64,000 nucleotides of DNA from Moraxellaceae bacterium (GTDB taxonomy: Bacteria > Pseudomonadota > Gammaproteobacteria > Pseudomonadales > Moraxellaceae), in NCBI GenBank assembly GCA_020697295.1, contig JAJFBF010000043.1:16684-80683 (forward strand), read 5' to 3'. Positions 18,167-26,086 of the stretch are shown here, one piece after another; the first letter of the stretch is position 1; every line of letters starts with the position of its first letter. The notes below the pieces were generated by a model. That model saw nothing but the letters and a program-made list of their open reading frames with translations, was not told where the DNA came from and ran no database searches. Position numbers and translations under genes: made by a program.

Positions 18167-19879
18167 ATGCCGCCCGTGACCATGCCCGCCCCCGTTCCCG
18201 TGATCGCCTCGGTACGGCGCCATTTCAGCCTCCGCCTCACCCTCGTGGCCGCGCTCTGCGGCATTACCGTCACCGTCGGCGCCGTGCTCGCCCTCGGCAC
18301 CTCCACCATGGTGGGCGAGTTCATGCGCGAGGAATTGCGCAGCCGCCTGGCCGACGTGGTGAGCGTGATGGCCAGCCAGGTCGACGTCGAGCGGCACCGG
18401 CAGGTGACCACCCAGGCGGACGAATCCGGCCCCCACTACGGGGCGCTGCAGGCCAAGCTGCGCCAGATGGCCAAAAGCAGCCCGGACATTGCCTCTGCCT
18501 ACACCATGCGCCTGGATGCGAACGGCCAGCCGGTGTTCGTCATCGACACCCTCGAGGGCGACAGCTTCAGCCACGCCGGCGCTCCCTATCGCAACGCCAC
18601 GTCAGAAATGAAGGCGGCGCTCCAGGCCCGCCCCGGCGTCACCGTGCCCTTCGTCGAACGCGAACCGGCCACCGACCCCTGGGGCACCTGGCTGTCGGCA
18701 TACATGCCGCTTTACACCGCGGACGGCCGGCAGGACGGCATCCTCGGCATCGACGTCTCCGCCGCCAGCGTGCTGGCGCACGAGCGCGAATACCAGGTGG
18801 TGGTGTGGGCGGTCTCGACCGGGCTGGTGCTGCTGTTGCTGCCGGGCAGCCTGTGGATGGCGCGGCGCATCCGCCAGCCGCTGGCCACGCTCGCGCAGGA
18901 AATGGACAAGGTCCGCAGGTTCGAGCTCGACAGCCAGGTGCAGGTCACCTCGCGCATCACCGAGATCCAGACCATGGCGCTGCAGCTCGAGAAGATGAAG
19001 CGCGGCCTGAGCGCCTTCCGCCGCTACGTGCCCAACGACCTTGTGCGCGAGCTCATCGACCTTGGCGTGGACGCCGAGATCGGCGGCCGGCGCGAAGAAC
19101 TCACCCTGTTCTTTTCGGACATCGCCAACTTCACGCGGATGTCCGAGAACATGCCGCCGGACCGCCTGGTGCGCTTCGTGAGCGAGTACCTGACCACCAT
19201 GAACGGCGGCCTGCTGCGCCATCGCGCTACCGTCGACAAGTACATCGGCGATGGCGTCATGGCCTTCTGGGGCGCGCCGCGTCCGATGGCCGACCACGCG
19301 CTGCAGGCCTGCCTCGCCGCCCTGGACTGCCAGCGCGACCTCGATGAGCTCACCCGCCGCTGGCTGCACGAAGGCCAGGAATTCGACTGCACCACCCGCA
19401 TCGGCATCCACACTGGCGAGGTGGTGGTGGGCAACTTCGGCACGTCCGAGCGCATGAACTACACCGCCTTCGGCGCCAACGTGAACTCCGCGAGCCGGCT
19501 GGAAGGCATCAACAAATACTACGGCACCCGCATCCTCATCACCGACGCCACGCTGGCGCAGGTGCCCGGGGCTTTCCTCACCCGCCTGGTGGACCGTGCG
19601 GTGCTGTCCGGCATGAGCGGGGCCATCGGCATTCACGAGCTGATCGGCAAGGCCGCCGAGGCCACGGAGGCCGAGCGCGAGCTGGCCACACAGTACGAGG
19701 CAGCGTTCGCGCTCTATAGCGCGCGCAAGTTTGAAGAAGCGGCGCACGGCTTCGAGTCGCTGCTCTCCCGATTCCCCGGCGACAAGCCCTCCGAGCTCAT
19801 GGTGCAGCGCTGCCGCGACTACGCCACCACGCCGCCACCGCCCGAGTGGCACGGCGAGCATGTGTTCATGCGGAAATAG
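18167..19879 (+). CDS. Membrane-bound class III adenylate/guanylate cyclase
   Basis: About 570 residues. A membrane helix near residue 25-45 is followed by an extracytoplasmic sensor region, a second helix near 215-235, a HAMP-like linker and a class III cyclase domain. Both metal-binding aspartates are present: FFSDIANFT (D318) and YIGDGVMAF (D362). It makes cAMP or cGMP; substrate is not decided by eye. A short tail with a helical repeat follows. The start is uncertain: ATG at 18167 or 18182, or GTG at 18035; the long form adds a low-complexity proline-rich stretch. Confidence 0.82.
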   Translation: MPPVTMPAPVPVIASVRRHFSLRLTLVAALCGITVTVGAVLALGTSTMVGEFMREELRSRLADVVSVMASQVDVERHRQVTTQADESGPHYGALQAKLRQMAKSSPDIASAYTMRLDANGQPVFVIDTLEGDSFSHAGAPYRNATSEMKAALQARPGVTVPFVEREPATDPWGTWLSAYMPLYTADGRQDGILGIDVSAASVLAHEREYQVVVWAVSTGLVLLLLPGSLWMARRIRQPLATLAQEMDKVRRFELDSQVQVTSRITEIQTMALQLEKMKRGLSAFRRYVPNDLVRELIDLGVDAEIGGRREELTLFFSDIANFTRMSENMPPDRLVRFVSEYLTTMNGGLLRHRATVDKYIGDGVMAFWGAPRPMADHALQACLAALDCQRDLDELTRRWLHEGQEFDCTTRIGIHTGEVVVGNFGTSERMNYTAFGANVNSASRLEGINKYYGTRILITDATLAQVPGAFLTRLVDRAVLSGMSGAIGIHELIGKAAEATEAERELATQYEAAFALYSARKFEEAAHGFESLLSRFPGDKPSELMVQRCRDYATTPPPPEWHGEHVFMRK

Positions 19880-19934
19880 GCGGGGAACCGTCCCTGGTGT
19901 GGCGGCGGGCATCCTGCAGCAGGCCAAAGCCGAT

Positions 19935-20130
19935 GCCGCGCCGCAAGTAGCCGGGGGCACTCGGACCCCCTTGCTGCAGGCGGCTCATTAATGAGCCCTT
20001 AGCCCACTTAATGGCTCTTTTATGACCCACGGAAAACACTGAGCCAGAAGGGGGAGCCGCCGGGCCGCTCCAGCACGCCGTCTTCAGGATTAGACAGGCG
20101 TCCTGTTCCGCGCGGCACACGCGGCTATTG
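19935..20130. repeat. ~195-bp direct repeat, copy 1
   Basis: Aligns with 20739-20935 over its full length, about 805 bases away. The core is a perfect palindrome, GGCTCATTAATGAGCC at 19982-19997, followed by a second half-copy, GGCTCTTTTATGACC. The left end begins GCCGCGC. It lies at the downstream end of a truncated antitoxin gene on the minus strand. Could be a small non-autonomous mobile element or a remnant. Confidence 0.6.
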
Positions 20131-20278
20131 CGAAAGACCGGTCTTGAGCCGCTCCGTCGCCACGCTCGTTGGGCGTAATCGTGGTGGTGCGCGCCGCCTG
20201 GCCGGCCTTCAATTCCAGGACAGACTGCAACAGCTTTTCGCCCAGCTCCCTGCCCGTCATTTCTTTGCACTTACTCAT
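20090..20278 (-). pseudogene. Truncated helix-turn-helix antitoxin (HigA-like) fragment
   Basis: Open frame of 62 residues. The first ~38 (start MSKCKEMTGRELGEKLL, then LKAGQAARTTTI) match the N-terminus of HTH antitoxins that normally go on to an XRE domain of some 60 more residues. Here the similarity stops and the frame runs into the ~195-bp repeat. Just upstream, a short frame ending in FLVKAIREVIENE looks like the tail of its toxin. Both appear to be remnants. Confidence 0.55.
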
Positions 20279-20316
20279 TTTCGATGACCTCCCGGATGGC
20301 TTTCACCAGAAAGGGC

Positions 20317-20580
20317 TCAGGTCGTCCACGGCGCCTTCACCGCCCTCAGGCGCTCCAGCCCGGGATTGGGTTGAGGCGGCGCGTCCAGCAGGGCGGTGAA
20401 CTGCCGGAGCGTGTCCGCATCCAGGCTAAAAAGGACCTGATCCAGCACCACAGACTGTGCTCGCTCACACGCCGCCTCGAGCATGAAGGCCGAGCGGCTC
20501 TTGCCCAACAGGCGGGCGGCACGATCGATCAGGTCCCGCTGCGCGGGCAGGGTCCGCAGGCGGAGCGTCACGTCACGCAT
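20317..20580 (-). CDS. TacA-like DUF1778 antitoxin, toxin missing
   Basis: 87 residues of the DUF1778 ribbon-helix-helix antitoxin family: RDLIDRAARLLGKSRSAFML is the DNA-binding part and the end (PQPNPGLERLRAVKAPW) fits the toxin-binding tail. The usual partner is a GNAT acetyltransferase (TacT) directly downstream; here the next bases are the remnant of another toxin, so the partner is gone. The ATG at 20580 is preceded by GGAAG. Confidence 0.75.
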   Translation of the reverse strand: MRDVTLRLRTLPAQRDLIDRAARLLGKSRSAFMLEAACERAQSVVLDQVLFSLDADTLRQFTALLDAPPQPNPGLERLRAVKAPWTT

Positions 20581-20738
20581 GGGGGCTTCCTCTTGCTTGC
20601 AGGTTTGATCACGAACCCTGAAATGACGCGTAGCGCTTGTCAATGCGTCGCCGGTTCCAGCGGTGCAGGTTTGGCCGCAGGTGGGTAGGTCAGGCGCGGG
20701 CCATGACCTCCCGAAGCACCTGGGGATGAAGTGCCTCC

Positions 20739-20935
20739 GCCGCGCCTCTACTGACCGGGGGGGCACGCGGCCCCTTTGCTGGAGGTGGCTCATAAATGAG
20801 CCCTTAACCCCTTTAATGGCTCATTTATGAACCACGAAAAGCAAAGTGCCAAAAGGGAGTGCCCGCCGGGTCGCTCCGGCACACCGCCAGCGGGATCAGC
20901 CAGGCGTCCTGCTCCTCGCGACAAGCGCGGCCATC
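20739..20935. repeat. ~195-bp direct repeat, copy 2
   Basis: Partner of 19935-20130. It has an inverted repeat TCATAAATGAGCC ... GGCTCATTTATGA around 15 bases at about 20790-20830. The ends carry GCCGCGC at 20739 and its complement GCGCGGC at 20925-20931, which could be short terminal inverted repeats, though such GC-rich strings arise easily here. It lies just downstream of the broken parE fragment on the minus strand. Confidence 0.6.
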
Positions 20936-20975
20936 TTCACGGACACCGCTTCGGATGTGGCCGGAAGGGCCGCGC

Positions 20976-21047
20976 TCAGCCCTTGGTCGCCTGCTTCCGC
21001 AATTCCGTGTCCGTGAGGGCGGGCTCAGACCAGACTATTTCAGCCAT
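20976..21047 (-). pseudogene. ParE toxin start fused to a tautomerase tail
   Basis: A 23-codon frame. It begins MAEIVWSEPAL, a normal ParE/RelE opening, and its ATG overlaps the end of the Phd gene by 13 bases as in intact Phd-ParE operons. After 11 residues it changes to TELRKQATKG, matching the last residues of the tautomerase at 16961-17170 (28 of 33 bases identical). A deletion seems to have joined a parE start to the end of a tautomerase gene. Confidence 0.6.
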
Positions 21048-21292
21048 CGGCTCATGCGGTCCCGGGCTTGTTCGTGCGACGCCACCCGGCCCTCCGCCAC
21101 GGCCATTTCACCCCGGGCAATGCCTTCCAGCACCGTCATGCGCTGCTGCAGGAATTCAAAGCTCTCCACATCGATGAGATAGGCGCTCGGCAGGCCGTGC
21201 CGGGTGATCAGGATGGGCTGTTTGTCCCGCTCCAGATCGGAGAGGAGCTCGGTGGCGTGACGCTTGAGGGTGGTAACGAGTTCGGTGCGCAT
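21035..21292 (-). CDS. Phd/YefM-type antitoxin, toxin broken
   Basis: 85 residues: MRTELVTTLKRHATELLSDL then KQPILITRHGLPSAYLIDVE and a helical tail. This is the branch normally paired with ParE. The adjacent parE is reduced to 11 codons. An ATG 9 bases upstream (21301) is also possible. An antitoxin kept without its toxin may still bind related toxins or DNA. Confidence 0.8.
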   Translation of the reverse strand: MRTELVTTLKRHATELLSDLERDKQPILITRHGLPSAYLIDVESFEFLQQRMTVLEGIARGEMAVAEGRVASHEQARDRMSRWLK

Positions 21293-21358
21293 GAGTGTCA
21301 TCTGTAGTGGTACTTATGGCGGGTCGCAAGCGTGAGCCGACGAGGTCGGCGTTCGAGC

Positions 21359-21691
21359 CTACGCTGCCCGCGGCCCGAACATGATGATGGCCATGCCGCC
21401 CAAGGCAACGAATGCCCCCACGATATCCCAGGACGTCGGCCGGATGCCATCGACGAGCCAGAGCCAGAAAATGGCCGTGAAGATGTACACGCCGCCATAC
21501 GCGGCATAGATCCGTCCCGAGGCCGTCGGGTGCAAGGTGAGCAACCAGGCGAAGAGGGCGAGGCTCAGGCCGGCTGGAAGCAGCAACCAGGCACTCTTGC
21601 CCTGCTTGAGCCAGAGATAGGGCAGGTAGCAGCCCACGATCTCGGCGATGGCGGTGACGAGGAAGAGTGCCAGGGTACGGAGTTCAAACAT
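21359..21691 (-). CDS. ynfA: YnfA family (UPF0060) small membrane protein
   Basis: 110 residues, four predicted helices. Family landmarks are [19 protein letters not shown], the [18 protein letters not shown] loop and the [17 protein letters not shown] end. E. coli YnfA has 108 residues and belongs to the drug/metabolite small multidrug superfamily. The ATG at 21691 is the usual family start. Confidence 0.9.
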   Translation of the reverse strand: MFELRTLALFLVTAIAEIVGCYLPYLWLKQGKSAWLLLPAGLSLALFAWLLTLHPTASGRIYAAYGGVYIFTAIFWLWLVDGIRPTSWDIVGAFVALGGMAIIMFGPRAA

Positions 21692-21722
21692 GGTGCGGGA
21701 CCTCGCCCGTTGAAAGAGGGGC

Positions 21723-22115
21723 TCAGGCCCTGCGGTCCTTTCCCACGGCCGGCGCAACAGCAAAGGCAAGCAAAGAGGCCAAGTAAACGCTGCCGGAGAC
21801 CGGATCCCTGGAAGCAATGTACTGGCTAATGGAGCGGCCTCCAAGGGCATACGCGACCAGGAGCTCGGCCCCAACCAGCAGCAGGAGTGCGACGCCTCCG
21901 GCGGCCAGGCGGGAACGCCTGCTGAGCCCGGGGTGCGAGCCGATGAGGCGCCGCGAGGCCCAGTAGATCACCGCCAGCATGACCGGCGTTTCCATGAGCT
22001 CGGCCGTCCGTACGCCGAACTGCGGCACAAGAAAGGGAATCCGGATGAAAGCCAGGGCAAAGCCCGCCCCGAATACGATGAGGAAGTAGCCAAGACCGGC
22101 TCTCAAGATGCGCAT
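21723..22115 (-). CDS. Hypothetical four-helix membrane protein
   Basis: 130 residues from the ATG at 22115; four hydrophobic segments with [19 protein letters not shown] in the first loop. Proteins of this plan occur widely in proteobacteria without known function. It precedes ynfA by 31 bases in the same direction. Confidence 0.65.
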   Translation of the reverse strand: MRILRAGLGYFLIVFGAGFALAFIRIPFLVPQFGVRTAELMETPVMLAVIYWASRRLIGSHPGLSRRSRLAAGGVALLLLVGAELLVAYALGGRSISQYIASRDPVSGSVYLASLLAFAVAPAVGKDRRA

Positions 22116-22282
22116 GTGGTTGCCCGGGGCCTGAGGTGGGAGTGGAGTGAGTTGCCCGGCGCCGCCAGCCAGGGTCACCCCGACCTTACCGAAGCCCCCA
22201 GCCGGAATGAAGCCCGGAAACCACGCTCTGCCCCGGCGCCGCTACCGGTCGGCTGGCCAAGGCTTCCGGGGGGGGGCAGAAC

Positions 22283-22768
22283 CTAAAAGTGCCACAACAC
22301 CAAAAGCATGAATCCAAGGGGGCCGGAAACGTAAAGAGTGAGAATGAGGCCATTGTATTTAAGCAGTCTTCCCTCGTTATCTGCCTTAATGCTCTTAAGC
22401 ATGCCTTTCCTGAGAAAGTAGCTCTTCGCAAACGAAAAATTCCCCAACATGATTACGGCACCACTGATTAGCTGCCGCCAACCTCCGTCAAAGAAGAAAT
22501 CCCTCAAACCCAGCGCAGATATCAGAAGAATCCAGACGGAGAGAAAAGCCAGTCCAGCAGCCAGGGTGACAAATTCAATGGCACTGTTAAGTCGTTCCTG
22601 ACTATCTTCAGCGCCTTCTGGTCTTAGCCCTATATACGAGCGAAAGAACAAGTCTCTATATAGTCTTTCCACCGCTCCCTCCCATATTAATGAGCCGCCC
22701 CTGATGTCGTTGAGGATGCTTGGTTTGAGTCGAGCGAATCGGAGTCGCCACCCAAGGCGAGCCGTCAT
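22283..22768 (-). CDS. Hypothetical membrane protein, second gene of an acquired pair
   Basis: 161 residues. A basic N-terminal region is followed by three or four hydrophobic segments, the last ending in FMLLVLWHF. It starts 8 bases after the transglutaminase-like gene, so the two form a unit. Base composition is lower in GC than the chromosome to the left, suggesting transfer. No family recognised. A nine-G tract lies just beyond its stop at 22268-22276. Confidence 0.55.
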   Translation of the reverse strand: MTARLGWRLRFARLKPSILNDIRGGSLIWEGAVERLYRDLFFRSYIGLRPEGAEDSQERLNSAIEFVTLAAGLAFLSVWILLISALGLRDFFFDGGWRQLISGAVIMLGNFSFAKSYFLRKGMLKSIKADNEGRLLKYNGLILTLYVSGPLGFMLLVLWHF

Positions 22769-22776
22769 TGATCGAG

Positions 22777-23556
22777 CTAAAGGCTGATCCGCTTCTTATT
22801 GAAAGGATCGAAGATGACAATGATGTCGGATCTGGACTTTTTGACGCCAAGCGAACTATTAGAGGCTGTAGGTTCGGCTGCATAGCAGTATTTTCCGTCA
22901 ATCTTCATCATCGACGTTGTAAGTACAGTTAAGTCGTCACAATCGCCTGCTCCCGATCGGATAGTTTGTTGCGGAGACTTTACATAATCTCTTTCACCAG
23001 GAGCTTGTATGGGATCGCTCCTGTACTCGAAATTTGACGTGACGTAATTGACGATTTTAGTTGCCACACATGCTTCATCGCGTCCTCCACATCCGCGAGA
23101 TATTTCCGTAGCACGTAGATTCACTTCTTCGTCTCTGGATCTTACTGCCTGAAGATATATCCCATATTTTGTATCGTCGCGCAGTCGAGAGAATTCCCGG
23201 ATGGGACCAAATCCAGTCAGTGATTTGAAGACGCTTGCGGCTGCAACCCGAGGAGACACTCTTCCATCCCTTATCTCATCGAAATGCTTAAATCCAAATA
23301 AGGCGGTCACGAACACTGCCGATACGATAAGAGCCCGAAGCAAAGCGCGCCGCAGGAACTGGATGAACAGGAGTGAAGCGACCCCTCCCGTCATGAGAAG
23401 GACCTGGTGGTCGGGTGACTCCAGATTCCGCACTCCCCACCGAAGTGCGAAGAGGAGCGCCATGACAATGCCGAATGAAGCAATCCAGCCAGGAGAGCTG
23501 TCACTGTCCGCTTCTTGGGCACTTTGGGGGAGTGGTGGTTGAGTCTGGTCATTCAT
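22777..23556 (-). CDS. Membrane protein with transglutaminase-like domain
   Basis: 259 residues from the ATG at 23556 (a TTG 12 bases upstream is also in frame). Three hydrophobic segments are followed by a soluble domain in which CVATKIVNYVTSNFEYRSDP and GAGDCDDLTVL give the transglutaminase-like cysteine motif. The protein ends only about 60 residues after that Cys, and I do not see the usual downstream His, so the domain may be shortened. AT-richer than its neighbours. Confidence 0.6.
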   Translation of the reverse strand: MNDQTQPPLPQSAQEADSDSSPGWIASFGIVMALLFALRWGVRNLESPDHQVLLMTGGVASLLFIQFLRRALLRALIVSAVFVTALFGFKHFDEIRDGRVSPRVAAASVFKSLTGFGPIREFSRLRDDTKYGIYLQAVRSRDEEVNLRATEISRGCGGRDEACVATKIVNYVTSNFEYRSDPIQAPGERDYVKSPQQTIRSGAGDCDDLTVLTTSMMKIDGKYCYAAEPTASNSSLGVKKSRSDIIVIFDPFNKKRISL

Positions 23557-23710
23557 AAGGGGCGACAATCAATGGGCTGTGAGACGGAGTGGTGGAGCCT
23601 GCCAATTGGCCAGGTTCCTTCTTCTTATAGGTTGGTGAGGCTGATACTCACGCAGGTGCCTGAGATTGATGGCGACGTATCGGCAGACGCCATTGTACCC
23701 GGCAGCTTGT

Positions 23711-24145
23711 TTAGTCGTCCGCAACCGTCCGCAGGACCTCGGCCGTCAGGCGATCGAGGTTCTGCTCATTGGCGGGGACGATGATGTGCCGCATCTGCTC
23801 GGCAAACGCCGCATTGTCCAGGACCTGCTCCCACGACACCCGCGTTCCCGTCGCCGTCGCCTCCAGGCGGATGGTCAGGCGGAACGTCGGCTCGCAGACA
23901 TGGTCGATGACGACCCGGCCCGGCGCTTCGATCTCGGCGAACACGTTCTCGTTGGCATAGGAGGCGCCATCCGGCCCGTGCATGACAAAGGACCAGCGGC
24001 CGCCGGGCTGGAAGTCGCAGACGGTGAAGGTATTGCTGAAGCCGGCCGGCCCCCACCAGCGCGCCAGGCGCTCAGGGGTGTTGATAGCGGCGAAGACCTG
24101 GGCGGGGGAGGCGGGGAGTTCGCGGGAGGTGGTGAAGGGGGGCAT
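23711..24145 (-). CDS. SRPBCC / AHSA1-family protein
   Basis: 144 residues of the AHSA1 branch: FAAINTPERLARWWGPAG, FQPGGRWSFVMHGPDG and a C-terminal helix after HIIVPANEQNLDRLT. GC-rich like the core chromosome, so it marks the left border of the cassette array rather than a cassette gene; it stops close to the last attC. Confidence 0.85.
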   Translation of the reverse strand: MPPFTTSRELPASPAQVFAAINTPERLARWWGPAGFSNTFTVCDFQPGGRWSFVMHGPDGASYANENVFAEIEAPGRVVIDHVCEPTFRLTIRLEATATGTRVSWEQVLDNAAFAEQMRHIIVPANEQNLDRLTAEVLRTVADD

Positions 24146-24160
24146 GGGTGGATTAATGCT

Positions 24161-24256
24161 CCGTTACTGTCTGTTGAAGCGGTACAAGACCACGCGCCGC
24201 CGGCCTCTGGTTTTTGCGCTGTAGGAGCCGCGTCGGCCTTGAACGAGGGGTTAGGC
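24161..24256 (-). other. attC site, last in array
   Basis: On the minus strand it starts GCCTAAC (24256-24250), then CGTTCAAGGCCGACGCGG, the classic left half. The right half ends TTCAACAGACAGTAACGG, where the expected GTTRRRY is damaged. About 90 bases separate R'' from the stop of the gene upstream, more than in the other cassettes. Confidence 0.65.
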
Positions 24257-24345
24257 CGTGGCCGAAGGCGGATTTATGGTCTTGAATTCTTAAGGAGCCC
24301 TCTGGCTTTAGCCCCATATAAAGCACCGAACACAACTTGAGCCCT

Positions 24346-24858
24346 TCAGCCGACGAGCTTCTTAGCTCTTAACTTCACTAATCCCACCCAGCCCGGCATA
24401 TCAGGATCTATGCCCATTGCTCTCAACGCGGCCTTCACTTGCCTCTCTGCGATCTCATAGCTTATGCCTGATGTTCTATCTGGCAGCTGTGGTGCCACAC
24501 ATAAAGGTTGATTGGTAGTGATTCCGCCGCAATTGACTGGAGGCGATGAACTTAGCGCAAGCTGCTTATGCTCGACCTCTAATTGCTCAATTAGTTTCTC
24601 AGTATTCTCAATCAAAAGGCGGCGCTCTTCATCAGTTAGCCGACGGCCTTCGGAAGAGCCATAGTACGGCTTTGGGTCTCGCACCCCACTGCTGCCGTAC
24701 AATTTTTTGTAGCACTCGCCTCCGAGGACCTTAAATGACCCACTCTCTAGGATGACATGAATTTTCTTGAAAACCGGCCGATTGCAACCAGCAGCCTGGC
24801 AGGCAATCCGATTCCTTTTGTCGACCTCCACAATTGCCATAAGGCTGTGTTCCGGCAT
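24346..24858 (-). CDS. Cassette-encoded hypothetical protein with Cys cluster
   Basis: 170 residues. The first 50 contain C20, C25 and C49 in a pattern that could bind zinc; a Glu/Leu-rich helix follows at about 75-100; the C-terminal 40 residues (YEIAERQVKAALRAMGIDP) look helical. An ATG at 24840 is an alternative start. I do not recognise a family. Confidence 0.6.
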   Translation of the reverse strand: MPEHSLMAIVEVDKRNRIACQAAGCNRPVFKKIHVILESGSFKVLGGECYKKLYGSSGVRDPKPYYGSSEGRRLTDEERRLLIENTEKLIEQLEVEHKQLALSSSPPVNCGGITTNQPLCVAPQLPDRTSGISYEIAERQVKAALRAMGIDPDMPGWVGLVKLRAKKLVG

Positions 24859-24880
24859 TTCCTCATCCCTTGGGATTTAA

Positions 24881-24941
24881 GCCCTAGCATTGGAGTTATG
24901 ACCGCCCGCGTAGCGGGTCGACCTCGAACGAGCTGTTAGCC
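24881..24941 (-). other. attC site
   Basis: 61 bases. On the minus strand R'' is GGCTAAC and contains the stop codon of the upstream gene; it continues AGCTCGTTCGAGGTCGAC, has a central inverted repeat (ACCCGC/GCGGGC) and ends CTCCAATGCTAGGGC, with GCT in place of the expected GTT. Confidence 0.7.
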
Positions 24942-25286
24942 CTGATGCCCCTTAATAAAAGAGATAATTTCTTCAGCAGACGAGCTTTGGGCGGCTTCAA
25001 GCAGCTCTCCAAGCACTGAAACAGCCAGCTCAAGGCTAATTTTGCCTTCTTTGTATTGCTCAAGACCGGCGGCAATAAAGCTTCCAACGATGAGCCTTTC
25101 CTGCTCGTTGAGCTCAGCCCGCTCATCTTCGCCCTCAAAAATTAGGAACGTATAGGGCGGCTCGTGATGAACCCTTTTTAAGTGAGATGGCTGCCAATCA
25201 TCGCCAATGACTATTTCGGCATCAAAGGGAATCTCCTTTTCTAAGAGTTGCAATCTCTTAATAAGTTCTGATGACTTCATTGCCAT
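24936..25286 (-). CDS. Cassette-encoded hypothetical protein
   Basis: 116 residues, acidic and soluble. An N-terminal helix (SELIKRLQLLEKEIPFDAEI) leads into IVIGDDWQPSHLKRVHHE. The opening resembles small proteins that begin with a 'sel...l..lp.d.eV.' pattern, but I would not name it. The start is 10 bases from the preceding attC and the stop lies in the next one. Confidence 0.6.
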   Translation of the reverse strand: MAMKSSELIKRLQLLEKEIPFDAEIVIGDDWQPSHLKRVHHEPPYTFLIFEGEDERAELNEQERLIVGSFIAAGLEQYKEGKISLELAVSVLGELLEAAQSSSAEEIISFIKGHQG

Positions 25287-25296
25287 GTCTCATAAG

Positions 25297-25383
25297 GGCT
25301 AACGTTGAGTGAAGGCCGCGCGCAGCCGCCCTTTAAATGATGGCGCTGAAGGAGCCGCGTCGGCCTTGAACGATTGGTTAGGC
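25297..25383 (-). other. attC site, best preserved
   Basis: 87 bases. On the minus strand: GCCTAAC, then AATCGTTCAAGGCCGACGCG, a central region, CGCGCGGCCTTCACTCAA and finally GTTAGCC. L'' and L' are complementary (AAGGCCG with CGGCCTT), giving the imperfect hairpin that integron integrases use. It is the clearest proof of the array's nature. Confidence 0.85.
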
Positions 25384-25387
25384 GGCG

Positions 25388-25966
25388 CTAGAAGAGATGA
25401 TCAGCCATGTACTTTCCAATTACGCCAATCAATGCGCCGCCAACTGCTATGGCAACCTTGAGGGGAATGGAGTTGGCTTTATTAAAATCATCGCGAAGCC
25501 TATCAATAGTTTTTGTTTGCTCAGAAACAACGGCAGAAAGCTCTTTGATTGCCGTGTCGCTTGAGTCATTTTTACGGGCGTGCCCAACAATTTCATCTGC
25601 TGTGAGCGGCCGAGTATGGACACCAATTCTACGATAGTAGCCGCCTCGAGTTGCGATTAAGTGCGGAGCCGCTGCGACGCTGACGATCACAATATCGCGA
25701 CCGCCAATTTCATGAACCTCCACATTGATGTCAATGCGAGGGGACAGATATCGCAGCGCCGCATCAATTGCAGATTTTGCGCGACTGGCATTAACGCCGA
25801 TGAACTGAGCAGGCTCCTTTACACCTAGAATGAGGGCTCCGCCCTTGGCATTGGCGAACGAAGCTAGCTGATTGGCTATCACATCGGGAGGGGGAACGGA
25901 AGATTTCAGCTCAAGAGTCTCGTCCTCTCCACGAGCAATACGTTTCTCAATTTCAGATATTTCCAT
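25388..25966 (-). CDS. Cassette-encoded AlbA_2/Schlafen-like protein with C-terminal membrane helix
   Basis: 192 residues. Residues 1-125 form an AlbA_2 domain: EDETLELKSS (E14-K21), LASFANAKGGALILGVK, then YYRRIGVHTRPLTADEI. A coiled-coil-like stretch (about 135-163) is followed by one hydrophobic helix at 166-187. AlbA_2 domains occur in Schlafen-type nucleases and in many regulators; pairing one with a membrane anchor in so short a protein is unusual. Its role could be defence or regulation; neither is shown. Confidence 0.75.
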   Translation of the reverse strand: MEISEIEKRIARGEDETLELKSSVPPPDVIANQLASFANAKGGALILGVKEPAQFIGVNASRAKSAIDAALRYLSPRIDINVEVHEIGGRDIVIVSVAAAPHLIATRGGYYRRIGVHTRPLTADEIVGHARKNDSSDTAIKELSAVVSEQTKTIDRLRDDFNKANSIPLKVAIAVGGALIGVIGKYMADHLF

Positions 25967-25990
25967 CGGCTCAGAAATCCTTTTTATAAA

Positions 25991-26086
25991 GCCTAACGTT
26001 GGAATTCAGCCGCAGCGGTAGGCTGTCAGCTGGAATGCCTTTTTAAGGCGGGCGCTTTACGTGCAAGAGTTCATAAAGAAAGGTTC
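25991..26086 (-). other. Degenerate attC site
   Basis: The right end is clear on the minus strand: TTCCAACGTTAGGC with a perfect GTTAGGC (25997-25991). The left half before it is not recognisable; a GCC-TTAAAAA-GGC hairpin lies inside. It probably marks the end of the two-gene cassette but may no longer recombine. Confidence 0.5.

Noticed and set aside
22268-22276. Nine-G tract as a phase-variation switch
   Set aside because: It lies outside any coding frame and after the stop of the neighbouring gene; no promoter role is evident.
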